NCBI RefSeq assembly: GCF_048128805.1
Contig: NC_135998.1
Coordinates: 21,908,063 to 21,972,062 of the forward strand
Source of the DNA: Centroberyx gerrardi
Lineage: Eukaryota; Chordata; Actinopteri; Beryciformes; Berycidae
Reading direction: 5' to 3'
DNA length: 64,000 nucleotides
Shown piece by piece: positions 1-23,387 of this stretch. Position numbers and translations under genes: made by a program. The notes beneath the pieces are model-generated. The model saw only the letters and a list, made by a program, of their open reading frames with translations, had not been told where the DNA came from and made no database searches. How positions within the stretch are numbered: position 1 is the first letter of the stretch; the number at the start of each line of letters is the position of its first letter.

Positions 1-2154
1 GCATGGCAGGAGAGGGGGAGCTAGGTTTGGTAACTTGATGACAGATGAATGTGGAATACCTACTAACACATCATTTCAAGAATATTTTTACTACTGCTAG
101 TTGGTGTCAAAAAAACAAGATTTGCACATGAGATCCAGGAAGACAACATTATGTGATGTATTGTCAAGATTACAACAAAGATGGATGTATTGCATCATAA
201 AATTGCCCTGAATATTGAGTAACAGCTGAAAAAAGTGAGTTTAGGTTTCATCCCCCTGTAAGGGCAAGCGTTCTGTGTTTGAGAAAGCCAGAAATGTCAG
301 AAATACTTTCACTTCTAACCATGGACCTAACCATAACCAGTTCATAACTGCTTACACACTCACAGGTTTTCTTTTAGGTCAAGCTAATAGCAAATTTCCA
401 TATAACAGTGAGTTTACATCCACACCAATACTCTGATTACTGGAAGTAATTGGCTTAATGCAATATTTTGATTACATTTACATTGTTTGAAGTAACGTGA
501 TTTCTCTAATAAGCCAGTGTAAATGGGTTCATGTAATCGATTTGCTGTTGCTGTTTGCTTTGTAAATAAATCATCGGTGTTGCCTTGGTGAAATTAGGAC
601 TATTAACCATGATTATAGGAAAAAAAATCTCAGACCAACTGGTTTTCAGTCTTTTTGTTTGGAAAAATCTCAAACATAAAAATCTCAATCACTCAGAGTC
701 AGCCACTTGTGACTACTTGCGAAATGGTTTAATAACCTATTTCTTAAGATGTCTCATCAGTCAATAATCCTCTTCGCAACCTTTCATCTTAACATTCGAA
801 GTCAGGCTAAATACCAAAATCATCTTTTGCATTACTTATCTTCCATTAATTATGAATTTGCATTTGTGACTCTCAGAAACTTGGTTTCAGGAAAAATGTT
901 CAACTCCCTAAAACAAAAATGATAAATGTCAGGTTTTGGTGTCTGTCTGGACTGTGAATCCAGTATGTATTTTGTCAATGTTTGCTTATCCCTCTCTGAA
1001 GAATAATCATACTAATGGCTTTCTCTCAGATATCATGAATGGGAAGCTAGCCTTCATTAATGAGGTTTGATCCATCTCCTGAGAGGGGGGTCATGGATAT
1101 AATTGCCAGGATGAGAAATTCAGCAGCAGGTCATGATGAAATCAGTTGATGAAGGTGTGTCCTCCAATTATCAAGCCACTGACGTATATACTCTCAAAAT
1201 CATTGGAAACTGAGGACATTCAAAGGGATCTTAAAGTTTTTTCCCTTTTTAAAGTAAAGTGGTCCCCTATTAAGTCAGGTGATCCAAGATCATTTAATAT
1301 CCATCACCCTGTCTCTGTCTTTACTTGTTTTTAGATTCTAGAAAAGTTGGTGTTCAAATAAAGTGACAAAGAACTCAGCAAAAGTCGTGCAGAATTGCTT
1401 GGGCCTCCACGTTTCCCATCAATCTCATCTTCTTGTTCTTGGCTTAGGCTATAGTGGGCATGTGATCACCAAAATTAGACAATTGGAGAGTGGGAAAAAT
1501 TTTTACCTGGTCTGGAGAATCAGGTTTTTTATTTGTTGACATGCTGATGGCACGGTCAGAATTTGGCTTAACAGCATGAATCCATGGATCCATCCTGCCT
1601 GGTGTCCATTGTCCAGGCTGGTGGTTCTGGTGTGGGGAATGTCTTCTTGGCACACATTGGGGCCCTTATTACCAGTACTAAACATTGTTGCTGACCATGT
1701 GCATCCCTTCATGGCCAATCTACCCCTTGTCAAACGGATACTTCCAGCAGGATAATGCATCATTTTCACAAAGTGCGCATCGTCCCAGGATGGTTACAGT
1801 AACATGACAATGAATTTATTTTACTACCCAGTTCCCAGATCTCAAACCAGTAGTGCAGTTTTGGGATGAGGTGGAATAGGATGTTTGCAACATGAATATG
1901 AAAACTGAAAAATACCTAGTACTACTAGTACCTTGTTGAATCTACACCTCAAAGAATTCAGGCTGTTCTGAAGGCAAACGGGTAACCAATACTAAATACT
2001 GAGAATATGTTTCATCACTGTGCAGATAACAAAAAAAAATTCTAATTGCATATTGTCAATATTGTGACATTACAAAAATGATTAGTTGTTGTGCTCAATG
2101 CATATTTTTACATCTGATCTTTTGTTTTCTTTTGTCATGGGTCCTGAAATGCAG
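1..2154 (+). other. hnrnpk intron, no exon seen
   Basis: I see no coding exon here; the Pro/Arg/Gly-rich hnrnpk exons that should precede the 16-nt exon are not present, so this is probably one long intron. It contains a decayed Tc1/mariner-like transposase (about 1495-1990) and a 15-base motif (1401-1415) that recurs in the last intron. Confidence 0.6.
1495..1990 (+). mobile_element. decayed Tc1/mariner-like transposase fragment
   Basis: The plus strand reads as a mutated version of a widespread fish Tc1/mariner-type transposase: a CATGGATCCATCCTGCC segment, then TTGCTGACCATG, then CTTCCAGCAGGATAATGCA (the Q-D-N-A catalytic-region coding segment), and finally CACCTTGTTGAATC-like sequence. 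Frameshifts and stops break it, and no terminal inverted repeats are obvious. It lies inside an hnrnpk intron in the sense direction. Family assignment is from remembered consensus sequence. Confidence 0.7.
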
Positions 2155-4872
<2,718 letters not shown>

Positions 4873-5935
4873 AGAGGGAAGAAGAGTGAAGCCATGCTGC
4901 CATAACCGATTGCTCCTTCTATTCAGAGCCTACATTCCTCTGCTTTGAGTAGATGCCCCCGCCCCCCCAAACTACCACACAAACCATCATGATATATTAC
5001 ATATTTTATTTAGAGGAGTTTTAAAAAAGAAAAAGAATCTTAAGCTGTCAAACAAGGAGTCGATAACCTTTTTTTCTGTGCTGGTGTTCTTTTTATTATT
5101 TTTTTTTTTTTTCTGATTCTTGTACTGTAATTGAAGTAAACTCATCTGTGTGATAACTTTCGGTCTTGTGAGCCGCCCCCGACCCCCATCTCCCCCCCCT
5201 TTCAGTACAGCATGCAGAATGTAATCTTGTTTTGTAAGGAACATTATATTATTTTTAGTTTTTCTCAAAATGCTTTAGCACATTCTCCAAAACGAAGATG
5301 CATGGTCTCAAAACGGTAAAAATAAAAAGCCATTTAAGTGAACTTTAATTTTGCATAACATCCCAGTTCCACTGTAACATGAACTGCTTTTTTGAAAGCA
5401 TGGGCTTTAGTTTGGAGAAATGTGCCAGTGTGATGTAGGAAAAACTAAGAATTTTTTTTAAGAATTTGTGTTTTTCATTGAAAGACAAGGAGCTGTATAA
5501 AAACGTTTATATGTGTGTGTATATATATACATATATATACAGTAATTTCAAGAGTGCTAAGATTGGCCCAGATTTATTCTAACTTGTTGGAAGGACACGG
5601 GCCAAAAGAGGTTTGGTAGTATTTTTTTTTTCTCTGTGTGTTTCTGATTTCCTTTCTGCCGCTCATCGGGACGGACTTGCTGTAATGCATCCTTAATAAT
5701 TGATCTGTCGGATCCATTTATTCTTGCATAAGTGTTTTTAATTTTGTTCAGTCAGTTTGTAAGCATTTTTAACATTTTCAGTGGGATCTCTTTAAGATGC
5801 TGTTTGATGTGAGGGGCGTACAGCTTTGTGAGTCCATGAGTGGTATGTCCTGTCTGGTCATATCTATATCTCTATCTCTGATGTCTGTAGTACCTGCTGC
5901 AAGTGTTGAGTAAATAAAGTCTGTGCCACATTTCA
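4873..5935 (+). other. hnrnpk: hnrnpk 3' UTR
   Basis: AT-rich sequence follows the stop codon. It holds a T-run near 5100-5112, a C-rich stretch near 5172-5202 and a short AT microsatellite (5516-5542). It ends after a canonical AATAAA. The end coordinate is inferred from that signal. Confidence 0.7.
5913..5918 (+). promoter_or_regulatory. hnrnpk: poly(A) signal of hnrnpk
   Basis: AATAAA about 1.04 kb past the stop codon, followed within 25 bases by a GT-rich stretch. Cleavage is expected near 5930-5940. Confidence 0.7.
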
Positions 5936-6876
5936 CTCGGCGTGTGCTGCACTTTATTAGAGGAAAAATATGAGGAATATTTTCTCTATTATGCCCATAG
6001 GAATATATTATGTTTTCCTTGGACTTAAGCAAACGCTTGGAAGACATCTTGCTGCACCAGTGTGTTAAGTGTAATGCATCTATATTATATTCTTCTTGTG
6101 TGTTTATGTTGCACATACTCAATTCAAATTACAGGCTAAAATCTCTCTTTTCCTGGTTTTCCTTTAACTATATTGCTACCCGAGCGACAATGTTCTCACA
6201 TGTATCCGTCGTTTCTGTTTACCACCGGAAATTTGTTGCCATGTAATGTAATACTGGACGGACAAGCCCACATGAGCCTTTCCCATCAGAGCACTGCCCT
6301 CCGTCACATGGTCTGTTTTCACCCCGGACAGACAGACAGGCGGGCAGGGAGCGGGACAGGGTGTTGTTCACAGACGGGACAACGCAAACTGGACGCCGTG
6401 AGGGCGAACATTGAGCCGGGAAACACCTACAGCAGAAAGACGAAATAAGTGTCATGTGAAGCTTTTCATTCCCTCGGAGAATGACTTTTGCCTTTTTTTT
6501 TTTATTGTTTTGTAGTGCTATGAAGTAAAACTCCGCCATATTCAGCCCACCACGCCCGGAACTCAGCCACCAGGGTAAAGACTCGCTGCTTACAGTCTTA
6601 CTTGTTGCACAAAGTTTATTTCAGGGAAGAACAAGGTAATACCTGTTGAGGATATAGACTTTAGCTCCTTCATTTGCGTTTGCCAAACCTTATTCCCAAC
6701 ATAATTATTGCTTGGCGTTACGTGCACATGTAGAAATGCGATTCTGGGGATAAATCAAAAATGCAGACCGGCCGATAGACAGGCCTATTTGTTTCTGATG
6801 TTTCCAACAGCGTGTATGTCTCTGCTTGGTAACACAGGCCCACCACCAAGTGTTCTCCTCTCCAGGACCAGGAGTC
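5936..6876 (+). promoter_or_regulatory. hnrnpk-gnaq gap with likely gnaq promoter/5' UTR
   Basis: This is the 0.94-kb gap between the hnrnpk poly(A) site and the gnaq start. The part at 6297-6580 is richer in G+C and CpG than its surroundings and is the best promoter candidate. A TCTCTCCAG just before the start exon (6855-6864) could be a 3' splice site for an upstream non-coding exon, but the transcription start cannot be placed from sequence alone. Confidence 0.35.
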
Positions 6877-14549
<7,673 letters not shown>

Positions 14550-16300
14550 AACTGTGGAGGAGCCACCGTAATGCATTCTACTTTATCCAGCTGGCTGTCA
14601 GGAGAGCCAGGGGGTAATCCTGCAGGACTCCAGCATGCCTCACACTGCTGTAGAACACTATAATCCACAACGGGAAATTGAGAAACGGCAGAGCCTGTCG
14701 CCAAACGACTGCACTTCGGATGTATTTCAAATTTTCTTTTTAGGCTGTTTGAAAATGGATGTCTTCGGCTATAATGAAGAAGTGTATCCTAATAACTAAA
14801 ATTGTGCCTTGTCGAGGAGAGTCAATTACAGTATGCACTGTGACTGTTATGGAGCTCTTTGTGAACAATTTAGAGCAGTAACACAGTGTAAACAAACACT
14901 AGAGGGAAAAAGTATTTTAATGGCATCACATGTCTCTGAGGACTATCAATACACTAGGCCTCTCATAAAGGGAACCTGTGGAAGTTAATGTAGATAACTG
15001 CTATGCAGCACCTCACATCACTAACCTAAGTTGGTCATAGTTTATTTTTTTATGTTTAAAACAAGGGTTTAAAATGCGTATTTAAATGATTAGTTTGTAT
15101 CTTGAGTTGATGGGGAAAGAGTCATAATTATCACTTAGGACACGTTCACTCGCATACAGATATTGATTTGCACATTGTACACTTTCGTTGTTGTTTTTTT
15201 TACCATTGGTATTCATGTTGCTATGTTAGTGTGTATCTCCCTCAGTCGGATGCTGATCAGTCACACAACCACATTCCAAATTTTACTTGACTTTGTACAC
15301 TTCGCATTTGTCTGAGATGGCATTGTCCAGTGTTAAACCATTGTTTGTGAGCACAGCATAAATTATATAATTTTATGTAATTTAACATACAGTTCAATCT
15401 AAGGGAATGTTAATGTCACTTTCCTAGATTCTGCTTTTTTTTAATCATCACTTTTTCCTCAAGTCTTTATCTTCTTGGCTGTAAAAAATATTGCATATAT
15501 TCAATTCAGGGACAATTTTTTTGATTGGATTATTAAGTCATTTTCTCGTCTAAAAATCATGTGTGAAAATGGCTGTAAATGTTGCCCCATTATATACCTC
15601 CTTGCACTTTTTAAATGTCAAATGGTACAGTAATTTCCTATGCTTTTTTTTCTTCCTATGCATCAAGGTCCTGTAAAATGAGTGTTGAAAGGCTAACTGT
15701 TGTGTCTAATGACTTCTGAGGCATTAAATTCTCGCACTCTAGATCCAGATTCCTGTTAAATATCTGTTCAAGAGTAAAATGAATGAATAGAGGCTAATCA
15801 GGATGTTCTCGGCACTAATGGTTACATGACCTTTGTCTTGTTTGTAAAAGTAATTACAGTCTAATTTTGATGTTTGAGTTATATTTCACATTTGTCGTTG
15901 TAATATGTTCATACAATCATCTAATGTTTTTTTTTTTTTTAGCATGATTGAATGAATAAATCATCATTTATTCATTGGTTGCTCAGGTTTTCATTATTTG
16001 TGTATCTGTACAAATCAGCTCCTCTCTGACATACTGGAACCTTTTTTTTTTTTGCCAATCAAGTATTTGTTGAGTGTTTTCTTGGCTGTTCCACCAGCTC
16101 ATCTGGAATGGTTAGTACTGAAACCCTGTGATATATCCATCTGGCTGCAGCCAGCATGACTACAGGCGGCACTTAGACCATATTGTCAGTGTTGCACACG
16201 GGGATACATAGTGGAAAGTAACCTATATTGCAGAGAAAGAGAGAGAGAATGTAATGTGGTACTATAGTGATCTGTGTACAATAAAGGAATGGCATTTATT
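14550..16300 (+). other. gnaq: gnaq 3' UTR
   Basis: AT-rich trailer with no ORF of note. AATAAA motifs at 15955-15960 and 16280-16285 allow a UTR of about 1.4 or 1.75 kb. The second signal leaves about 500 bp before the next gene's start codon. Confidence 0.6.
16280..16285 (+). promoter_or_regulatory. gnaq: distal poly(A) signal of gnaq
   Basis: AATAAA in the sequence GTACAATAAAGG, a strong context. An alternative AATAAA lies at 15955-15960. Confidence 0.55.
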
Positions 16301-16803
16301 TCATATAGGCCTGCCTCTTGATCCTTAATCCTCTGCTTTGTGACTGACAAACATGTTGCAACAATTTACATATTAGTAGGTCATTTAAAATTCATGCCCA
16401 TTAAAACAGATGGTGTTGATTTGTCTATTGAAGGTGGCTATATTTTTATATCTCCCTGCATGCTCTGTACCTCACGCTAGGAAAAGAGTTTCAAATTCAG
16501 TAGCCCATGGGAGTATGGACCTGTAAGCAGATACACAGGCCTGCGATTCAGATCCCCGTAAACTTGCATTGCCTCTCACTAACAGCCTGTCTGCCCGCCT
16601 CCCCTGCACAGAAGGAATGTGAAATGCACCTGAACTGGCTCCTATATGAGGAAGAATGACTGCTGAAAGTTGCCAACCCACCTGTTCCGGGACAGGAGTT
16701 TCCCTGCAAGGTCCGACAGAAATCATTATCCATCCATTTCACCAGCCTCTCCCAGCCGCGCCGTCGTTTTACTGAAAAAGTAGCCTGTAAAACTTGCGTG
16801 ACG

Positions 16804-19800
16804 ATGGGGGAATGCTGCATGTCCGCCGAGGAAGTGGAGAAACACAGAATACACTTGGAAATAGAGAGACAACTTCGTCGCGATAAAAGAGAATCACATC
16901 GAGAGTTGAAGTTGCTGCTTTTAGGTGAGTGTGCCTATCGACGCGGGAAATGCCCGTCTAGCTTTGATAATGATTAACTTCAACATGTTGACTGGGACTC
17001 TTAAAAAGTGACACTTAAACCCTCCAATTAAAACTGGAGATTTAAAAAAATTCCTTTACACCGACAAATTGAGGAACAAAGTAACTCAAATTCTTAAGCA
17101 TTTCATTATGTTACCGTCATGTGAGTGTGGTCCTGTAAGCAGATTCAACACGGGTTACATTTTGACACCTTGATTTATCATGCCAGTGAAATCAGTGCGC
17201 TGATTGAACAAGAGGGCCAGCTGCATGTGTCTGGGTTAAATGCAAAAACACTAAAGCCATTATTAGCTTAGCTGATACCTTTAAAGGTAGAAAAATAAAC
17301 AGTTAGCCCAACAGAACCAGGAAAAGATTTGCCTGTATTTAAAAACCAAATAAATTGTAGAAGGTGTAGCCCCTTACAACCATTTCCTGGTTGTCCTTCC
17401 TGACGTTTTTCAGGGGTAAAATAGTTAGCCTACAAGTCACCCATGTATTAGTCAAATATACCTGTTTAACCAGCTGCTTGATAGCCTGCAGCCTTCAGTT
17501 TACTTCCCCCAATTCAATCCATATTAGGCTACTGTATAATGTTCCTACATAGGACTACAACATATCAGGTAGACAGACTGGATGTTGTTCTCTTCTGTTT
17601 AGGTTTGGTCATGAAAGGTTCTGGTAAGGTTGTATGTGAGATATTGTATTTCTGATTTCATTGTCATGGTCATGGCCACCTGTATGCAGGCTGTGTGCAG
17701 CTTTGCTTGGTTACGCCTCCTGTCTATACACACTGGACATCAGAGTGTCCAGTGATAATGCTGACCTACAAGCCGGATGGGGTGCTGTTCAATCTAAGGG
17801 TCATAGGTCAGCACACTGCCTGAGGGTTTTTGTTGTTTTATTGTTCATCCATCCATCCATACATACTGTACATACATACCTACATACATATACATACATA
17901 CATAAAACAAAGGATGGGTAAGCTAACAGAGCAGATCAGAGAAAATAAAACAGAACAAAGAACAAAAAACAAAAATAGAACATTTCACAGTGCCAGAGTG
18001 TCATGCTGTGCAATGCGACATTTTGACAACTGTGATGGGTAGCTACCAGTCCCATTAAATTTTGATAGCCTCACATGTGGCTTGTTTTTCCCCAGTGTGC
18101 TATCCAAACAGCCCATTTGACCACTTACTATAAAAGGTTGATTGTTGGTTATGCTGGAAACAACACATTAGACATGCAGGACTTTGCTTAAAGGTCAACA
18201 CTACTTTAAACTTCAACTTGAGTTAGCAGCCTGTTTTGAGAACAATATCCTCCAGTAAAGGTCAGTCTAATGGTTAACATTTTTAGGCATTTAGCTGACA
18301 CTCTTATCCAGAGTAACATACAACCAGCGAGCAGGTGGGAGTTCGGTGTTTTGCTCATGGACACTTCGGCAGCGCACATGGTTGTTCATTGAAACGTTGA
18401 CTTGCAGGGATCAAACCTGCGACCTTTCCGTTACGGGACAGGCTCTGTAAGCATTTGGTCACCCTGCTGTACCTTAACAAGGCAAAGTATGCAACGCATG
18501 TTTGTAATTTGCATAAACACGTGGAAAAATACATAGTTAAATTCATAACATCCATGCATGAGCCTGTATATGTGTTTCGGGTGTGCATTATATTATAACT
18601 GAGTATTTACATATGCATTATTTCATAATTCACCTGAGTGTGTGTTTTAAAGAGACACATGCATGGTTGTAGACTTGGATACACGTAAACAAAACGCAAC
18701 CCCCCTACACACAAACATCCTTGGCTTGTTAAAAACACTTTTAAACAGTGAAACATTTGCTTGTGAATATATTCTTGCTCTCGTAAGACTGCAGCCTTTT
18801 TTGTTGTGCTGAAAGCCTGTTTAGCTGCAACTGATTGATGTTCAGATGATTTTTTTTGTGCGTGTCACAGATGTCCTATTTCTGGCATTGCTTTGATCTC
18901 ATTCCATTTTTCATCCCTCGTTCTCATTCATCTCATTTGCCCAGGGACTGGTGAAAGTGGGAAGAGCACTTTCATCAAACAGATGAGGATCATCCATGGT
19001 TCTGGATACAGTGAAGCTGACAGGAAAGGTTTCACTCGGCTGGTGTTTCAGAACATCGTCACGGCCATCCAGGCGCTGATCCACGCCATGAAGGCTCTGC
19101 ACATCGACTACATAGATGACAAGAACATTGTGAGACACTGTACACACCATAAAAAAAACAATATTCATGTCATCATGTGGCATTTTGGTAAAGTTTGCAT
19201 CATATCAATGTGTCATGAGTAGGTTATAAATGCGCAATCACTGTTACCACCTCTGAGATTTTTTGTTGATGTCCAAAAACCGTCGAGCTTCGGAGGGAAT
19301 TGCATTGCAGCTCTAATATCCTCTAAGGTCTATTTATAAGTCAGAGAACGATTGAAAGATGGTCTTAGGAATCGCCCCCTGTGGATGTTTTGTGTGTCAG
19401 AGCCATTCAGACAAGCTGAACCGAGTGGAGGCAGACCAGGCGTCTATTTTGGAAAGCTGGCAGGTGGAGGCCATTAGGAGAGTGTGGAATGACCACGGTG
19501 TCCAAAGGTGCTACGACCGCAGGAGGGAATTCCAGTTGTCTGACTCAGCCAAATAGTGAGACTCTCGTACATCTCATATGAAAGAATTTACACAAAGCCA
19601 AGGCTTCTCTTACAAACCAAAGCCTTTGTGCTACTGATTTTGCACTCAGTAACTCAGCTGCCAAATTCAGTACTGATATTTTTACTCGTACTGATACTGA
19701 TAGTTTTATCAGCATGAGTACGCACTCATACTGATAAAACTTTGATATAAATGTGCATTAAACAAGTGCAAATTTCGACAAACGTTCATATGTAGAGTGA

Positions 19801-20942
19801 TATGTGTCAGGAGTCCAGTTTAATAACTGGATGCTTTGTTCTTTACGTTTCAGTTACCTGAATGACTTGGACAGAATCACAGCCCCATTTTACATCCCCA
19901 CCCTGCAGGACATCTTGAGGGTCAGGATCCCCACCACGGGCATCATAGAGTACCCCTTTGACCTCACGAAAGTTGTCTTCAGGTAGGGCGCTGTGCCTCG
20001 CTACTTACAATACCAGGACATTTGAGGAATCTAGAGAAAATGGAAAAGAGCGATGGATTTTATGAATATAAACAACATATGGAGAACAACAGAAATTGTA
20101 TCTCAAATAAGCAAGGAAACATTATTTCTTCATGTAGTAAACCTTATGAACCGTAATGACAGTATATGATGTTGGTGTATTGCTTCTGGTCGTTTTGTGC
20201 AGGATGGTGGATGTGGGCGGTCAACGTTCAGAGCGGAGGAAGTGGATCCACTGTTTTGAGAAGGTCACGTCCATCATCTTCCTGGTGGCCCTCAGCGAGT
20301 ACGACCAGGTCCTTTATGAGTGTGAAAATGATGTAAGGCCAAAATTCCGTTTTCTTGTCCCTTAGATACAGTTGTTATCAATATTTATCCCTCAAGTTAC
20401 TCTCAAACTTTAAAGACAACAGATATCTCCATACATTCAATCTTGACCGATGAGTTTAGACAATTTTGTTGTCTAAGATGGATTCTCCTCTCTCCCTCTG
20501 CAGAATCGCCTGGAAGAGAGCAAAGCCTTGTTCAGGACCATCGTCGCGTACCCTTGGTTCCAGGAGTCCTCCATCATCCTCTTCCTCAACAAAACAGACC
20601 TGCTAGAGGAGAAAATCACACATTCCCATTTGGCAGACTACTTCCCAGCCTTCACTGGTAAAACATACTGTCTCTTTATGCTCTGCGTGTGTTAGCACAG
20701 CATCCCTCATTTCTCCCAGTTTCTGATTTCAGACTGCTTTCGCTCCTGCAGGGCCTCGGAGAGATGCTGAAGCTGCAAAAGCGTTCATCTTAGAAATGTA
20801 CAAGGAGCAGCATGTCGGGCGTCATAAAGCCCTGTACAAGCACTTCACCTGCGCCACCGACACAGAGAACATCCGAGTCGTCTTCAAAGCCGTCAAAGAC
20901 ACACTCTTTAGGGAGAACCTGGAAAAATTTAACCTGGAATAA
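16804..20942 (+). CDS. gna14: G protein alpha subunit, Gq class (gna14-like)
   Basis: Exons 16804-16924, 18945-19129, 19401-19555, 19854-19982, 20203-20332, 20504-20657 and 20752-20942 join to 354 aa. Exons 2-7 have exactly the lengths of those in the upstream gnaq gene (185, 155, 129, 130, 154, 191 nt), so the two are tandem duplicates. GTGESGKS (41-48), switch I VRIPTTG, DVGGQ, NKTD and TCATDT are intact, so GTP binding and hydrolysis should be retained. The N-terminus [10 protein letters not shown] has the Cys pair and the short form typical of GNA14, and [10 protein letters not shown] in exon 2 also fits GNA14. The surprise is the C-terminus: [12 protein letters not shown] ends in Glu where Gq-class proteins end in Val. 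Exon 3 ([15 protein letters not shown]) and the [13 protein letters not shown] segment are also divergent. A fast-evolving teleost paralog (gna14a-like) is the likeliest identity; a gna15-like label is less likely. Confidence 0.88.
17843..17903. repeat. (CATC/CATA)n tetranucleotide repeat
   Basis: Imperfect CATC then CATA units over about 60 bases in gna14 intron 1. The small ORFs rich in HTYIH come from it. Confidence 0.85.
18283..18460 (-). mobile_element. SINE fragment (tRNA-derived head, LINE-like tail)
   Basis: Read on the minus strand, a tRNA-like stretch with a B-box-like TTTGATCCCTGCAA leads to CCGAAGTGTCC and ends near AAGAGTGTCAGCTAAATGCC, the L2-type tail found in many fish SINEs. 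It is degenerate and not a tRNA gene. Exact family not assigned. Confidence 0.6.
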
Positions 20943-21402
20943 GTGAGGTGTAAGACAAAGTGATGGTTTCACTTTTAAGAGTCAATCAAAGAAAGGCAAT
21001 CATAGACAGCAGTGTCAGGTGAGATATCTCAGTGCATACCATACGTACCATTTTTTGCAACAATCATGCAACATTACATCCGAAATGCTAAATAAGCATG
21101 TTTCCCACTGCCACTGGAGAGAGACAGACAACCAAAATCTAAATTACTTGCTGCACTGAGTTCCTCCTTGTATCAGTACATCGTATCAAACTGGTTTGAC
21201 AAACTCCGCTGTAGCAAGAATGCAGCACACCCCGCATTACATGGGACGAGGAAGTTAAAGCAGCACCATAGTTGCTCCTTAGTTTATGATTATGTGAATA
21301 TAAGTTTTATACTGTGTGTGTCATAACAACCATGTACCATATTAAACAATTTACAGTTTTTCTTTTTTCATGAACTCTGATTAGCTTTAAAATATAAATA
21401 AA
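20943..21402 (+). other. gna14: gna14 3' UTR with poly(A) signal
   Basis: AT-rich trailer after the TAA (20940-20942). AATAAA at 21397-21402 is the first good poly(A) signal. Confidence 0.6.
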
Positions 21403-22242
21403 TCAACAACTTTACAATACTCAAGTTTGTGTGTCTGAGATTTTGTGAGTTTATACATCTTGTTCTGTAAACAAACTGTCATATTGTTGAATGTTGCCTT
21501 AATCCATATCTTCATCATCACCTTGTGTCATTTTGACACAAAAAATAAAATAACATAAAACTGAGGCTCAAGTGCTAATGAAAAGGGCTAACGTTTTTAT
21601 GACCCATCTCAAGATATATGACTGCGGCTGCATGGCACTGATTAACTAAAGGAGGTCTCTGCTGTGCTGGAGGCTCAGGCGTGGTCCGGCTGATTGGCAT
21701 GCTGTGGCAACAACCTTTGTACCAAACAATGGTCAACAATGTGCAAGTCTGACAGGCTGGTCTCTATCTTCCTGTCCAACTGGTGGGGCTGAGATCACAG
21801 CAGTGGTAAGTGACTACCAAAACAAACATACAATAAGCTTACACCTGTGGAGAGAACAATGCCCGTTTCCGCACAGAAGGAAAGACTGTCTAGGTATTCT
21901 TGGTTTTATCTGGTTTGCAGCTATAGCTTGTTTGTTTAAGGGCTGAAAGGTTCAGTATGGTTCAGTGCTAATGCAAAACACACAGACACATTCTGAAAGT
22001 ATTCTATGAGCAGAAATGGGAAGCATCAGATTTCTTTTTTGTATCAATCACTATTTTTCCACCAGCATCTGTGCATATTATCAGCACATGAAGCTGACAA
22101 TGTTCCCTTTTCTGTTTGTTATTGCTCATTTTGCCCTAAGGGCTAATAAAAACCTGTGAATAGCAGCACAGCCAGGCTCACAAATCTACTCTCAGCCATT
22201 AATAACAGTCCCACGCTTCTCCTGGGTAGTAATAACACAATG

Positions 22243-22243
<1 letters not shown>

Positions 22244-22313
<70 letters not shown>
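22244..22313. repeat. (CA)n microsatellite
   Basis: 70 bases of uninterrupted CA, one of the longest pure simple repeats in the window; a smaller CA cluster follows at 22343-22367. Confidence 0.95.
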
Positions 22314-22317
<4 letters not shown>

Positions 22318-23387
22318 TTATCCCCTCTAGTCTGGATAATAATGACACACAAACACACACACACACATATATCCTCATTCAGTTGCATTGCCTAAGGGAG
22401 CTGCTGTGCAGAGCTGTTATAGCAGGTGATCGCCCTTATTTGGTAATAGCCCAGATCATGTGACCACAAAATGGTGGAAGCTGTGAGCTGTTTGTAAGCT
22501 GAGCATCTCTACCGAGAGGCTGGGAGCTAGAGACAGGCAGGGAAGTTGGAAGTACATCCATGCTCTGAGACACAGGAGGACTGAGATTCCCGTGCCCCAG
22601 CAGTGGTGAGTAGATGGCTTTAATTCCGTGGAAATAAAGAGGAGAGGGAGAGATATATGTTTTTTCCCCCCACAGCCGGGAGACAGGAAGCGAGAGCGAG
22701 GGAGGGGCTGCTGTCATCAGCACTGTGGTCCTGTGCTGCGCTGTGGAAGTGGATTTGAAGCAGCTCAGCATCCTCCATGGAGGATGCACATAACAGCTGA
22801 TGCTGATCTTGTTATTCTACAATGTATGAGTGTGTGTCAGTGCATGCATCTGTACGTGTGTGGGTGTGTGTCTGTGTACATATGCGTTTCTGTGAATCAT
22901 CAGCATGACATTCATCTCCGCTGTACCAGAATCAACCATTCAGCAGTTTTCTGTTGCAGTTGCTAATGCAATCAGATTTTCCTTGTTCCAGTCACACTCT
23001 GGAGAAAGGGAACAGGGATCTTTATTTTTCCTGTGAGCAAGCACACGTGACTCCCAGTGAATTTGCATCTTTGCCCAATCCGTGCTCAGGCGAGCGTGTA
23101 GCCATTTGATTTGCATCAGCAGTAGAAAGAGGCAGCGAGGAGGGGAATGGGCTTCTGGTGATGTAACAAGCCTTCTTTCTCTTTTCCGTCTTGCTTAGCC
23201 CTCCCCCTCCTCCACTTAGGATGGAAGGATTATTCACAGAAGAAGAAGGGAGATCAGATGACCCTTAACCTCAAAACCCTTCCCCTGTCTCTCCCCCATC
23301 CCTCCCCCTCCTGTCTCCCCCTACCACCCTGCCACTCTTGTCTCACATCTGTTGGTGTGTTGGTGTGTGTGTGTGTGTGTGTGTTTC

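Larger units (their letters stand above)
16925..18944 (+). other. gna14: gna14 intron 1
   Basis: The 2-kb intron holds a CATA-type tetranucleotide tract (17843-17903) and a tRNA-derived SINE fragment (18283-18460). No exon is visible. Confidence 0.75.

Noticed and set aside
18380..18450. tRNA-like sequence (also at 25520-25580)
   Set aside because: A- and B-box-like parts are degenerate and continue into SINE bodies with LINE-like tails; not functional tRNA genes.
22143..22395. ORFs rich in VCVCV or HTHTHT on both strands, here and at 2870-3221, 41580-42179 and 49033-49323
   Set aside because: They are translations of CA/TG microsatellites and not proteins.
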